This document shows positions 12,454-24,951 of a stretch of 64,000 nucleotides of DNA, piece after piece. Every line of letters begins with the position of its first letter. Position 1 is the stretch's first letter. The notes beneath the pieces are model-generated. The model was not told the origin of the DNA and ran no database searches. It was given only the letters and a program-made list of their open reading frames with translations. The DNA is taken from positions 13,796,648 through 13,860,647 of the forward strand of contig JABAKD010000028.1 in NCBI GenBank assembly GCA_012845835.1, given 5' to 3'. Source of the stretch: Undaria pinnatifida. Lineage: Eukaryota; Sar; Phaeophyceae; Laminariales; Alariaceae. The translations under genes were made by a program, and so were the position numbers.

Positions 12454-15400
12454 ATGTCGCTGCTTCGAAGACCGTCGGTGGGCTTTGTGCAGGACTTTGC
12501 TCGAGGATGCAAAAACCCTAAAATGACCCAGTATTCTAAACGAAGTCAGATTGGACTATACGCTGGCAAGGATATAAGGTGAGTCAAGCATCAAGCATAT
12601 AGGAGAATAGGAGCGCCGCAAAGCTGGGCAGTCGGTGACGGTGTTCGTATTCAGTGTTGTGCGCTGCGGTATGGTCGACTTGCTTGAGACTGAATATGCG
12701 CAGCAGTAGCAGCGATTTCGCTTTGCTTCAGCAAAGCAATTAGGTTCCGTAGTACGCCCATTGGTACTGGATTGCGGTGCCTCGAACCCTCTCCAGAGCC
12801 AATGTAAATCACAAGCATGTACATCCCTCTGTGTTACTCGTTGAGTACTCACAAGGTTCTGTACGACTGCTGTTTGTACTGCTGTAGTATTGTACTGGCC
12901 AGGTGGTCACCTTCGCCAGATGCATCGCGTTGTGTGGCACGTACTCGTTGTGCGGACGAGGTGCTGCTGTAACAAATGTGCCTCTAGGATGATTTTTTTT
13001 TTTCGCTTCATCCCATGTATTATCCTCGCACTTCTCTCGCGCTCCCTCCAAGTAGTAACTCAGATCTGGGGTCACATAGCGGGCCCTCCTCCCCCATCCC
13101 CACTAGGGTACGTGCCTTCATTTTTATCGCGAGAAGAGTTCAGCAGTCTCCCCTCGTCGACTCGCGTCGAATTATACCTACCGCGCTGCTAGGTGTTCTC
13201 ATCATCAGCAGTTGATCCTTTTTTTGTGTTTGCATTTTGCAAACAATTACAAAATCTCACCACGGTGGGAATCGAACTCAAGGCCCAACGCTAGTAGTAT
13301 TAATAGTAGTATTCGAGGGTGACCACCGGGGCGACGGGCTATGTAGGATGACGTGTACGTGAAAAATGCATTTTTCGTTGGCATGCTGTTCTCCGGCCTC
13401 TGGCGGCCAAAGTAGAATGTTTTCCTCGCAAGGGGGCCGTCGGTCCATGACGACGCATGTCTGGATCCCAGCCGAGCTCCGTGGCGGTGCTCTGAGCATT
13501 CCACGTCGCTGGACTGGCTCTCTTTGCCAAGGGGTTGTGCCCCGTCTCTCCGAGACGAGCAGGTGCATGGAAAACCTTGTGGAAGTTGTGAGGAAGTATA
13601 CTAAAAATGTTGCACACCAAATGCTACCCGAGTTATTTCCTTCTAAGCTCGTTTTTCCACCACATTCACCCCCACTAAAACTGACCTATTTTCCATATTA
13701 TGTCAGGAACCCCGATGAGATACCGGTACCCAGTATCCAATGCGACTTTTTCGGTATTGGAGTGACTTGCAATGATCCTATACATTGCTCTCATCGTTGT
13801 TTTTAAGTGGTTGAGTTTTACAGATTCTTGAACGTGGGAGAATCCCTTTTTTTTTCTGGTAAAGACGGTGAGAATCGAACCAGCGACCTCACTGTTCATA
13901 ATCTCACGTCCTGCCGTCGACGCCATTGTGAGGAAGTAGACTAAAAATGCTGCACAACTATTGCTACTCGAGTTATTTCCTTCTAAACTCGTTTTTCCAC
14001 CACTATGTGCCAAATGCAACAGCAGTAAAAAAGTAGAGCTATTTCGCCTGGGACACTTTCTTGGTTGAGCATGACGGTTTGTACGACAACTGGAGTACTA
14101 CTTGCCAGCTGATATTCATACGAGACGAGGCTAAATACCCGGTGGTTGGTGAGTGCGTGGTCTACATGTGAGCATGCCGCCTGCAGCCTTTAGCTCTGCG
14201 TTGTCGCAGAACTGACTAGTCTTATCGTTGCATCGCGTCGTATTAATATGTAGATGTTTGCCGAGAGGCGAAAGGCACTCAATGTACCCTTCTATCGTGC
14301 CATGGTATATTATGAAAAATGAAAATACACTCCAGCTGTGAGATCGAAGATTTTGTCGAAACTCATCTTTGCAAGCTGTGTGTGATACTCCGATCGCGCG
14401 TATTACGGGTTGTGTGTCCTCGTTAAGGATATAGGTCGGCGACTCCCCTTACAACTACAGTGTAGCTATCAGGGTCAACAGGGTGATGTTAGTCAGTCTG
14501 CGCGGAAACTATAAAACCTGAGAGGGACAAAATCTGACGGCTGTGGAAGGAAATGCATCCGTTTATCAAGTGAATTCTGTAAGTCGAATAACCGGTGAGG
14601 GGAGGGCGGAGTTTTGAAGGACGTGGGGGCCTGGTTTTGATCAATAGGGGCGGGGTTGGAGGGGGGGAGGGGCAGGAGGGGGGATGGGGGCGGACGGGCG
14701 GGCAGTTTGTGCGTGGAAGCTATAAATCCTTTAAGGGGGTAAATCTGATGGTTTTGGGAAGAAAAAAAACACACACACATGGTATATATTACAGTTTCCG
14801 CGCACAGACTGATTAACATCACCCTGTTGAACCTGGTATAAGCTACACTGTAGTTCCAAGAAGAGTCGACGACCTACATCCTTAATGAGGACACACAACC
14901 CGTAATACGCGCGATCGGAGTATCACACACAACTTGCAAAGATGAGTTTCGATGAACTCTTCAATCTCACAGCTGGAGTGTATTTTTATTTTTTATATTT
15001 TACGTACTGGATCAGATCATACCAATGCTACTCCTATAGATGTACCTGGGTTGTTGTTTGTCCGGCGCAACCCTGTCGGAATTTGACGATTGATCATCCA
15101 TTGCATCACCCATTGATCATCCATTGCATCACCCATTGATCACCCATTGACTAGCAACAGTATTGTCGCCGCGAATATGTTGATCGCAGCCCCTGTCCCC
15201 ATGATAGTACATGCCTCCGTTTGTATGGGTGGAAGCCCCTTCTTTGTATCTTTTGGGTGGAATGGTAAGGCGATTCGCCTGAACAGGGATATTTTCGTGT
15301 CCCCGGGTTTTGACCGTCAAGACTGTCCGCCAAGGCATATCTGCCAAACTTTTACCTTGACAGCGTCTGTCAAGGGGTGGACGTGCCGTCTCCTCAAATA

Positions 15401-17422
15401 TTTGGTGACAGTATAATATACAATGCCGTACCATGCTATGGCGTGCCGTATCACGTCATACCATATCATATCGTACCCTGTATCATGTCACGTCGTGTGC
15501 AATCATATCGTTCAAGTACTAAATTCTGATACATACTATATACTTCGTACACCAATGTTTTTTCTCATGTTTTTATTGGCAGGTTCGGCAACACCATCTC
15601 TTTCTCGAACAAAAAGAACCGGAGAACGTGGAAGCCTAACGTGCAGAAGAAGGCCCTCTACAGCGAAGTACTTGACGAGTGAGTTTTACGCTAGCGTCTA
15701 ACACTGTATTAGCCATTGTGTTGCTGGCTCTAGACTCTAACCGAGTGCTTACAACAACGTATCTCTATTTTACACCAGGTGCCAGCTACGCATTCTGACC
15801 CATTATCGGATACCAGTAACCTTTTTACTGTCAGGTCTTAGCCCAGAGCTGTACGGTCACCTGGCGAATGCCGAATAGCAAGAAAGAGAACCCAACAGAA
15901 ACACAATTGAATAATACTTGTAGCCTCGCGTGTTTGGATGTCTTTTGAACGAACATGTGTTATGGTGTTGGCGATCCAAATCGACCCACACTCGCCCCAA
16001 AAAGGTACAACGTAATTAAGCACGGGTGCGATCTAGAGATGTACTGCTCATGCGAGAGCAGTCGTATATTTCATATCAGATATTGTATGCTAGGTAACTG
16101 GTGTCACCAGAACGATGCTTGCGCTTTCCCTCATTTGAACTTTAAGCGCTGTCTTCCCTCCCCTCCCCTCCCCTTCCCTTCCCTTCCCTTCCGTACGGTC
16201 GCGTACCGTTTGTTGTGTGGATGAACAGCTGGGTGAAGTTTCACTTGACGACATATGCTCTTCGCTGCGTCGACAGGGCTGGTGGGATTGACAAGTACGT
16301 CTCAGAAGTTTTTGGCTTGCCCGCAATGCCACGATTAATACGACCAGCAAAGCCAGTAGTAAATTTTTATTCTATTTTGTAGGGCTTGCGTTGTGTGTCT
16401 TTCTTCTCATAGCAGTCTTCTCGTTGCGTCGTGGTGTTTGTGCCTCTAGCTACACCAGCGTTATGAGTAATCGCCTGACGATGCCGAAAGTTGGGTACGT
16501 TTGCTTTGTGGGTGTTGGCCCTCGTCTGCGGGCAGCTGCGACCTCCTTTCACGTAGCCCGATCAAGTATGGAGGGGCCGCGGTTTAGCAGCGTCGCGTCC
16601 TTGCGCATAAGGCCCCTCTACTGCGAAATGATGAAACCGGTCGTGTCTTGTGCGCACAAAATTGATTCCTGGACGTTTTGAGCAAGTTTGAATGGGTCAC
16701 GCTTTAGCGGCATAGTTTTCGCGCGCTTGGGAGAAGTGGGGGAGAGGACACGGCCGAGGTTTTTGTATAGCGATGTAGTCTATGCTTGTACTACGGTACT
16801 AGGTTTCGGTAATGCGATGAGATGCGTTAGTAGGCCCATTCTGCTCCTGTCGCCTCTGTGTCAACTTTAACCTCAATCTCGCGCCTCCTTGTTGTCTTGC
16901 CGAACACTTTTTTCTTTCCGCGCTTCTGGATCTCAGCATGCTGACAGGGTTCTGGCATTAATGGCTGTCTTGGCAGCCAGTTTTTATGCTATATATTATC
17001 GTACGCAACCTCCGCGTTGGAGGGAAGATTACTTGAAATTGGTGTGAGATGACTCGTGGGAGAGCCTTCGTAAAAAGTCGCGTCTCGTATAAAAAAAGCG
17101 GCAGAAGCCGTTGGTACACCATGCAGCAGTGTGATGCTTCTGCGGCAACAGCCCAATTTCTTCGTTCAATTATATTAACGGCACTTCCGCCGCGCGGTGC
17201 TTGCGTCGCCTCTTCTCTTCTTCTTTGAGCAGGTACCTGCTGAAGACTCCGGACAAGTGGCTAAACTCCGTGGAGGGATCGAACGCCAAGCGACAGATAC
17301 AAGAAACACTTGCAGCGAGAATTTCTTCGGGGGAGCTAGGGGGGTACGCCATGGGTAGCCTTGCCGAGGAGGAGGCAGTTGGGGGGGGTTCGCGGCCAGA
17401 GAAGGAGCGACAGGAAAACTGA
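12454..17422 (+). CDS. mrpl28: Mitochondrial large-subunit ribosomal protein bL28m, complete, 4 exons
   Basis: bL28 is a protein of the large ribosomal subunit. This copy is mitochondrial in type. Exons are 12454-12578 (donor GTGAGT), 15583-15678 (acceptor TTGGCAG, donor GTGAGT), 16229-16294 (acceptor GAACAG, donor GTACGT) and 17233-17422 (acceptor TGAGCAG, stop TGA). All three junctions split a codon as 2+1 and keep frame. The CDS is 477 nt, 158 aa. Exon 1 gives SQIGLYAGKDI, the 'GLY.GK.I' entry to the fold. Exon 2 gives FGNTISFSNKKNRRTWKPNV, the hallmark L28 block. Exon 3 gives LTTYALRCVDRAGGID, and exon 4 starts with KYLLKTPDKWLNS, both standard for mitochondrial L28. The N-terminus (MSLLRRPSVGFVQDFARG) is Arg-rich without acids until Asp14 and could act as a mitochondrial presequence. 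The C-terminal 30 residues are Gly/Glu-rich and probably lineage-specific. Introns are 3,004, 550 and 938 bp. Confidence 0.93.
13247..14010 (-). repeat. tRNA-derived (SINE-like) repeat cluster in mrpl28 intron 1
   Basis: Read on the minus strand, about 13930-13860 carries GGCGTCGACGGCAG followed by CGCTGGTTCGATTCTCACC. That resembles a B box and T-arm of a tRNA, but no clean cloverleaf forms. A second B-box-like motif (GAGTTCGATTCCCACC, minus) is at 13290-13256. A direct repeat of about 75 bp (TGTGAGGAAGTAnACTAAAA...CTCGTTTTTCCACCA) sits at 13580-13662 and 13929-14004. Read as decayed SINEs, not functional tRNA genes. Confidence 0.5.
14304..15001. mobile_element. Foldback (long inverted repeat) element in mrpl28 intron 1
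   Basis: The left arm begins near 14304 (AAAATACACTCCAGCTGTGA, then TTTGCAAGCTGTGTGTGA, then TTACGGGTTGTGTGTCCTC). The right arm ends near 15001 with the reverse complement of the same series. The arms are about 200-250 bp and differ by scattered substitutions. The centre is G-rich (14590-14700) and carries a directly repeated GCGnGGAAnCTATAAA box. No transposase is present. Related single arms lie at 43350-43582 and at the right end of the window. Confidence 0.75.
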
Positions 17423-20332
17423 AAGACTGAAAGCGTAGAGCGAACGAAGGAGACGCTAGCCCGCGGGGTGGCGTTCTTCTCCCTGTGCTGCTATCTTGTC
17501 GTATTTTCCGCCACAGTGGCATTTTTTTCTTGTCTTGGCTGAAGTTGTCGTTAGGGCGGCCAACCAGAGCAGGTTATCTGCCGTCGTAGCCCTGGTTGGC
17601 TGGTTTATTAGCACGACTCCACCACGGTTGTGCCCTTGAGGGGGTCCGTGTGGTACCCTGCACTCTCCATCGCGGGGCTATAGCACCCCGCCGGAGATAA
17701 CTGGATGGTCACTTTACTTTTAGGATGCAGCGCAGGTGTGCTGGTGTGCTGGTTCTTGTTCATGATGGGGGCTGGCTGTGCTCTCCCTCTCTGGCTGTGT
17801 TTGGCGCTGGATTGTTGGTCAGTCGTCGAAAGGGCGACATAGGATGGGGTGTCCGTGCATCGCCTTACGTGGTGTACCCATAATGCGACTTCAGCGCACT
17901 CGGTAGTGCAACCATTGCCGGTTTATCGCTCTCCTGCTTAAGGCGTGAGTGCTGTTTATTTTTAATGGCGCGGTTTTACGCCGTGCAAAAAATCCGCCCA
18001 CGGCGTGAGGCGAGTACAAGTATCCCCTGCCGCCCTCTGCCGCGCAAGACGTACACGAAACTCTTAACTCGTGAGACGATGATTGTTCGAACCTAGGTGC
18101 ACGCAAACCGCACTCTTTCGCTGTTGGCAATTGCTGGATGCAAGGCACGATCGAAGCATGGGTGCTGTTTGCCGGCAACACCTGTCTACAGTTATGTTTG
18201 CCTTCAGGCCGTGTCCGTTCTGAGAACGATTTATACGTCTCGAAATAATAATGTTCGTCAGTGTATTGGAGTACCGGTACTCGAACAGAAAGCGTCAAAT
18301 GCTGTCCGTTCGACTAGCTACTGGAATAGTGCATGTGCATGCAATATGCAATAGAACAATGTCATACAAACGAACCCCGCGCGCATACTGCCGGTCAAGC
18401 AGTTTTGTTGAAAGAAATATACAGTTTAGTTATCCGATGGTCCACTAGTTGTCCCATAAAACAGTGCAAGTATTTTTACGTATGTAAACATCAATACCAA
18501 ACTCAACTGTTGACTGTCGAATGCCACTAGCCAAGGATCTGGCGACACGATGTACCTCTCAACAGTACCTTGGTCCGGTATGTTGTAGGTAAAATAGCTG
18601 GCGTTGTTACGATCCAGGCAAGGGACCTAGAATCCCTGTCTTTACACGTTTGTGATTCCCTTGGCGCTTTTGGTTATAATATAGTATTGATGTCTCGACC
18701 AGCTGCAGGTGCTTGCCAAACATAAAGTGAGCAAGTTTCTGTTTCCTGCACGCGCAAAGCACGACCAACATCCCCATCGGTGCTGTGTTATAAAGAGGAG
18801 CGTTAGCCAGATAAAAGGTACAACGGAGGTGTTGTGCGCCATTATCCGGTACATGGGGAATCCGCCGCAAAAAACACCTTACATCGGCTGCGTTCATTGG
18901 GCGAAGCACCACCATGTCATACCGACATACTATTACACTTGTATTTTTAAAGAAAGGCTGGATACGTCGGCTTACAGCCAATCAAGTTCTCGGGCGCCGT
19001 TCTATGGCGAAGTGTAGAACACAGCTATTACAGATTCGACCACCAAAACCGTGTAAGGGGTCAACCCCGAAACATATGACCAAGCATAACACACAGCTCC
19101 CGAAAGGGTAACTTGCCGCCAAATACAAAATGCTCGAGTTCGCTATGTTAAGGCGAGGGCAACTTCCACCAAGTCTAAAAGGCGAGGACGATATCTTACG
19201 ACGTGTGTTTTGGACGAGGTGACCATACCGCCAACGGCTTACAATAAATGTTGCAAGGGCGAGCTGTGGTATATGATGACGGTACCAGCACGACAGGCAA
19301 ATGGGAGCATACAAAGGACGCAACCTAATTAACGGACGAACGAATTATTATTGTTCCCACCCAGAGCGCAAACGAACACGTAACGGGGCTATGTTGTGAC
19401 GATAAATATCACGACGCTGCCATATCGCCTAAACAAGAGGAAACATAGATTCCGGACAACCTAATTAATGAACGAACTATTGTAACACCTCATTTCTGAG
19501 GTTCTTCAGTCAGCTAAACCCCCAAGCCGCCCGACGCCGTTCACTGAGTCAAAGACCAAGATGCTGCGCTGCACCATAACCTGTCCCAGTCAACAGTCTA
19601 ACCCAAAGCAAACAATCAAAGACGCGTGCTACGCTAGAGGTGCACCGCTTTTTTTCTGGGGTTCCTCAATTTGTGGCAGCTAAAGTCCTCGCCCAAAAAC
19701 TGATATTGCAGACAAACAAAACTGCTACGACCGGATGAAAAATTCCATAGCCTAGGTACACAACAAGAATCGCGCAAAATAATTTTTCGGACGATTTTGG
19801 GGTAAGGAGGCCCGTCATTCAGAAACCAATTCAGCCAAAAAGAGGTATATCATACGCAAGTATATACCTCTATCGTAGCACGCGTCCAAACACAACGATG
19901 GCGCGGCTAGACCTACGGCGGCAAGGCATACCCATCGAAACCGAAAACGGTCATTTTACCGGCCCATGAAGCCTACCTTTCCACGAGTGAGTGCCCCGTG
20001 CCGGCCAATGAAGCGAGCAATGAAGCGGCGAGAGATTAAATGAAGCGAGAGATAAGATGAGATGAGGTAAAGCGAGCAATAATGAGATGAAGCGAGATCA
20101 AGGCTACAGCAGGGGGGTGATGTTCTTTTTGATCGGGGCCTTTGTTTTGCAGCCGATCGGGGTTACTCGCGCGCGAGTGCCCCCCCCCCTGTTCTTTGGG
20201 GTCTTGGGCTTTCGTTGCTGTTTGAATTTTTCGATATGAGTCCACAATTGAATGGTAAGCTACGCTGCGCCAAATAATTTGCCAAATAATAGCGCGCTTT
20301 TGGCACTGAGGTACGGAGTCACTCGTGCGAGT

Positions 20333-20600
20333 ATGATGGTATGATAGTATGATAGTACATGATAGTATGATATTAATAGCGTGATGGTATGATAGTATGA
20401 CAGTATGATAGTATGGTAGTATGATAGTATGACAGTATGATAGTATGATTGTACATGATCGTATTATGATAGTGTGGTATGTACGAATGGTATGATAGTG
20501 AAGACTCGGTAGTGAAAAAGAGGGTATATCATAACATACTATACAATGTTACTACGATGATACTACAATGATACAACAATGATACTACAATGATACAGCA
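20333..20600 (+). repeat. ATGATAGT-type degenerate microsatellite
   Basis: Imperfect repeats of ATGATAGT and GATAGTAT to about 20500, then ATGATACTACA/ATGATACAACA from 20550. Confidence 0.85.
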
Positions 20601-22309
20601 GTAGCCTTGATTGCGAGTATAATAGCGTACGCACCAACCGACGCTTCGACTAGTTGGTGCGACGGTGGGGAGAAATCACGAAAACATTCACCGTTTTCAG
20701 TCTGGTTGAGCACCAAAGCGCAGCACCGCCAAACCTAGCGCTTGCCAGCCTCCTCACCGAAAACACTGACTGGCCATGCTCGAGAGCCCTCAAATCGTGG
20801 TGTGGTATGGTACGCGATACCGGTAATCTGCAATAGACTTCGTGCTGATGTTACCGCTCTCCCCGCGAGGCATACATAGGGCGCAACGCAACATCGTTCA
20901 GTACATACCGTGTTAAACAATACGCCTCCAATAGTCGATATTTGTCGACAGCCAACCCCTGCTAACGACATCTGCTAAAGCTGCGAAAGTAGTACCAGGT
21001 AATCCATTGGGCTGCTGATGAAAGCTTGGGCAAATACCCGCCCAAAAGTAAGCCATACCATGTACAACACAACCTACTATCTAGCCTGGATCAGATTCGA
21101 CAATATGCCTTCAATTCCTGATATTGGTCAGCATCCAAACCTGCCGACGACGCCAGTTGGGTAAGCTATTAGAGGGTGGCAGTTCGTTGGGTTCCTGATA
21201 ACGGTTTACCAACTACTCGCCCGACCTAAGCCTCACCAAAGAAACTAGTAATACACAAATCTATTATCTATTCTGGATCAGAGTCAAACGGTGATTTGCT
21301 GCAGTCCTTGAGGCGGTTCAGCCTAACTCGCTCTCTCCTCAACAGCAGTGCCCAACTCGAGGACGTGGACAACGAGCGATCAGGTGGGAGCTGTAGGCCT
21401 GCCAACGGAAAACCAGCGCATGCACACCGACAAAAAAAGCAAACCAACTAATTCCGTTCGCAACGAAGTTACACCCGACTGCTGCCTCCACCTCCCTTCC
21501 TCCCTCCGTCCATCCCTCCCTCCCTTCTTCCCTCCCTCGCCATCTACCATCTCCGGCATAAACAGTGAACAATGTGTTGTTCACGGCCATGTTAACCTCG
21601 TTAAGACCGCACCAACGTTTCCGGGTAAAAAACTAGTCGCAATCAGTGCGGGACAATTTTTGCGGTGGCGTTCATTTAACCAAGAGCAGTCGTTATGCCG
21701 TCTAAAGACGACTCGCGATGAGGACACATTATCTTGCACTATCTTGCGCGATAAATGTGATAGGTTATTTTGAGCAAATGTCCAGCTGTAGGTCGCAAAA
21801 CGACAGCAACAACAACGACCGCTGCGTTGCCATCGCTAATGCAACGAGCGCTAACAAAGAGTGAAGTGACGCAAAGGCCCTTTGAATGAAAAGCACCCCA
21901 TCAACTCACAACACAACGCACAGCACCACATTCCATGAACAGCGCATACTGCACACCACACACTACACATCGTGAAGTACACGCAAATCGTAAGGAAAGC
22001 CATCGAGAAAAAAAACTACCATAAAAAACTACCACTATTAGCGGGAATGAGAAGCGATGAACAAATCTTGCGTCACAAAAACCAAAACAGAGCAACCCAA
22101 CCGTTCTTGCTCCTACTGGGAAAAAAACGTCTCAAACAAATGTCAAGTAGCGTGTGTCGTCAAAATCGTGGGTACGGTATGATACCGCCAAAGAGGTTGG
22201 TAAGCCCGCCGCACCTCAGTGAAACAGAAACAACAGCCCACAAACATACGCACAGCTATGTGATACCATAAAAAACACAGAACACGTACCAGATAGTGGC
22301 AACGAGGGG

Positions 22310-22500
22310 TTTTCGCAGGTCATAACGCAACCCGCGGGTCTCTCGCGGGTTGGGTCAGGAGATGTTCGAAAATTTCACGGGTTGGGTCGGCTGTGGTCAG
22401 CAGGTTTTCAAATCTAACGGGTGGGGTCGGGTCAGGTTACCTGGCCCGACCCGACCCAACCCGCGACAACCGACCCGACCCCTGAAAAGTCTCGGAAACT
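22310..22500 (+). repeat. GACCCG-rich repeat, copy 1
   Basis: Clusters of CGGGTTGGGTCGG and the complementary CCCGACCCGACCCAACCCG within 200 bp give an imperfect palindrome. Related copies are at 24275-24490 and 25945-26130. Confidence 0.7.
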
Positions 22501-22689
22501 TGCCGCGCTTGACAGGTGAAAACACACACACAAACACAACCTGGTTTAGCGGCAGCCAAATCAATCGAAACTCACCAGTGATAGTCAATAGACCCCACCA
22601 GGCGAGGTGAGGCGGACAGGGATGCCCGCTTTCAAGTTCGATGTAAACCCTTTAACTCGGAAGATGTCGGGTGACGACACTCTTGCCCC

Positions 22690-22995
22690 TTGACGGGCGG
22701 CCGTTAAGGACCTTGACAGGAAGCCGCCAAGGACCTTGACGGGAAGCCGCCAAGAACCTTGACGGGAAGCCGCCAAGGACCTTGATGGGAAGCCGTCAAG
22801 GACCTTGACGGGAAGCCGCCAAGGACCTTGACGACAGCTGTCAAGGACCCTGAATGAAACGGCCGTCAAGGACTTGAAGGACCCTGACGGACAGCCGTCA
22901 AGAACCTGAACGGCCACATGTCAAGGACCCAGACGGACAGCTATCAAGAAACTTGACGGACATACTTGTAACCACGACGGACAGCCGTCAAGAAC
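22690..22995 (+). repeat. Minisatellite, unit about 23 bp (AAGGACCTTGACGGGAAGCC)
   Basis: About a dozen units, most regular from 22705 to 22840 and degenerate to 22995. Each unit contains TTGACGG and its partial complement CCGTCAAGG, so the array can form hairpins. Confidence 0.85.
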
Positions 22996-24274
22996 CTGAA
23001 CGGACAACTCCCTTCACAGAAACTAGCATACCAAAAAACACAAGAAAGGGCCGTCAACCGACCTGTTCTCTTCATTTCCTCCCCCGAGGTATGAACACAT
23101 CAACGCAAAAGCCAGAGCGACAACGTGTTTCCCGCGTCGCCCTATTTACGTCTTAAAATTCGGATCGACGTCGACGCGTAATCGAGCAGCTACAATAGCT
23201 GGCTGGAGCGGCCACAGTCGATTTGCAGCAGCACGAGAAGGGAGGCAAAGGTGGTGAAGACGGTTCTTCTGCCGACGAAAAAAGGGCAGCAAGAAACGGT
23301 TGGGGGGGGCGTAGTCTACTCGTCCAGAGAGCGAATCGTGCCTCGCTCGAGACTGACACTGCGCGGAGGCAACAACTCGTAACACCTGATAATACGGGCA
23401 GCAGGTGTATAAATAGTAGACTTGGCACATGTAGTACATGTCGCAGGTGTAGTATATGTAGGGCAATTGTCAACTTGGATAGCTGTCCCTTGCTAATACG
23501 AATGTGACTTCAGCTCTACACATGGCCGAATGAGGTCGTGCTGGCACGTACCACAAAGTATTACACTGAACTGTATTGAGTCCTGTAGACAACAGCAGAC
23601 CTAATGAATCATCTCAAGTAAACTGACAACAGACCCTCGGCAGCCAATCACGCCACATCACAACACCACGCTACGTGCGTGAGAGACAGCCGCGTAGAAC
23701 CAATCAGTACATATCGCCCGCACACCTCCACTGCTTATCCCGCCCAGACAAGTCTTAGAGTCGAAAAAACGAAAAACCTGAGGTCGAAAACAAAAAAATC
23801 TTATATGATCGAAAACCGAAAATCTAAGATCGAAAATCGGATAGCCAAAAACACAAAAAAAAAATGGTCTTCACTGCATTTTCGACGGTAATTAGCGCGT
23901 TCAATTCCAACACACAACGTGTAGCCGTAATAGAAGGGTAACGAATAACACATACAAGACAAGAAATCCGCAGTCCTATAGAATAACGGGACATGTTTGT
24001 AGACGGCGCGGCCAGCACTGGTGGAGCTAGTTAGCCGTCAACACGAGAAGGAATAGGTCAACCCCCTCCTCCCCTAGGAACAACAGAGCAGCAATAAAAT
24101 GCAAACCCGTACACATTCGGATACAATGATGGGGAGGCGTATAAATACAACAATCTAGCGCCTGACCGTGAGAGGGGAAACCCAGTAAGACAAGACATGA
24201 CTAACTAGGCTACAAGGGTCACAGGGGATACACTCCTTTTCCTCCGCACCCGCATCGTTCGCGGAGCTTTTCAT

Positions 24275-24490
24275 GGGTCCGGTCACTCCTCACGGGTTGG
24301 GTCGTTCAGGGTGATCCGGCCCGACCCGACCCGTGAGACTCTAAAAAATCCTGACCCGACCCGACCCGACCCGACCCATGAGCCCTCCTGACCCGACTGG
24401 ACTCGATCCGCGAGAGACAGCCTATAAACCTCCGGATCCGGCCAGCGGGTCGGGTCATGACCCGTTGAAAGCCATGGTCATCTTGATGAC
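24275..24490 (+). repeat. GACCCG-rich repeat, copy 2
   Basis: CACGGGTTGGGTCG and runs of CCCGACCCGACCCGACCC, followed by a region with CGGGTCGGGTCA. Same family as 22310-22500. Confidence 0.7.
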
Positions 24491-24827
24491 CATTGCCAGC
24501 ATCACCCGCAGCATCAGCCCCATAAGCATACTAGCATCATCAGGCATCATCGGCGGCATCAGCTCTATAAGCATGAGCAGCGCCGTCACCATTATCACCA
24601 TCATCACCCACAAACACGCGAGGAGACCCGCCTCTCGTACGTCCGCTAAAAAATCCCCCTAATTAAGGCGACCACGTACTACATTTAGTGTATGGAGCGG
24701 TCAGCCAGGGGGTCAAGCCGGTAGCGGCACTTCTTTTAGGCCAATTACACTAGTGTTAGTGTAGGAGGGGCGGTCACTTAAGGAGAGTCAAACCGCGGTC
24801 TCCTGTGATAACAAGTAGCATGTTTGA

Positions 24828-24951
24828 TCAGGGGTAGATCGCCATCGGGGTGACAACCGCCTCAATATCGCGGATGTCAGTCATACTGAAGCTGTAGCCC
24901 ACGATTTTCGTCTTCTTGTTTCGGAGCTTCTGGTTAACGCTTTCCTTGAAC
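24828..24951 (-). CDS. Clu gene exon 18 (terminal)
   Basis: The acceptor is CGCCGTATCAG, and the G completes the Arg split in exon 17. It reads FKESVNQKLRNKKTKIVGYS then FSMTDIRDIEAVVTPMAIYP and stop TGA. The exon is clearly protein-like and phase-matched, but lies 3.9 kb from exon 17, so intermediate small exons (for example a TPR region) are possible. If none exist, the protein lacks the C-terminal TPRs many Clu proteins have. Confidence 0.72.

Larger units (their letters stand above)
17423..24827. other. Intergenic repeat-rich region between mrpl28 and the Clu gene
   Basis: The two genes converge on this 7.4-kb stretch: mrpl28 ends at 17422 on plus and the Clu gene at 24828 on minus. No exon was supported. 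Contents include ATGATAGT repeats (20333-20600), a GACCCG-rich repeat (22310-22500 and 24275-24490) and a CTTGACGG minisatellite (22690-22995). Polyadenylation signals for both genes should lie near the two edges but are not distinctive. Confidence 0.5.

Noticed and set aside
13255-13930. Candidate tRNA genes on the minus strand
   Set aside because: B-box-like sequences are present, but no acceptor stem or anticodon arm pairs; better explained as SINE remnants.
20333-20500. CRISPR-like regularly spaced short repeats
   Set aside because: Units are contiguous microsatellite with no unique spacers, in eukaryotic nuclear DNA.
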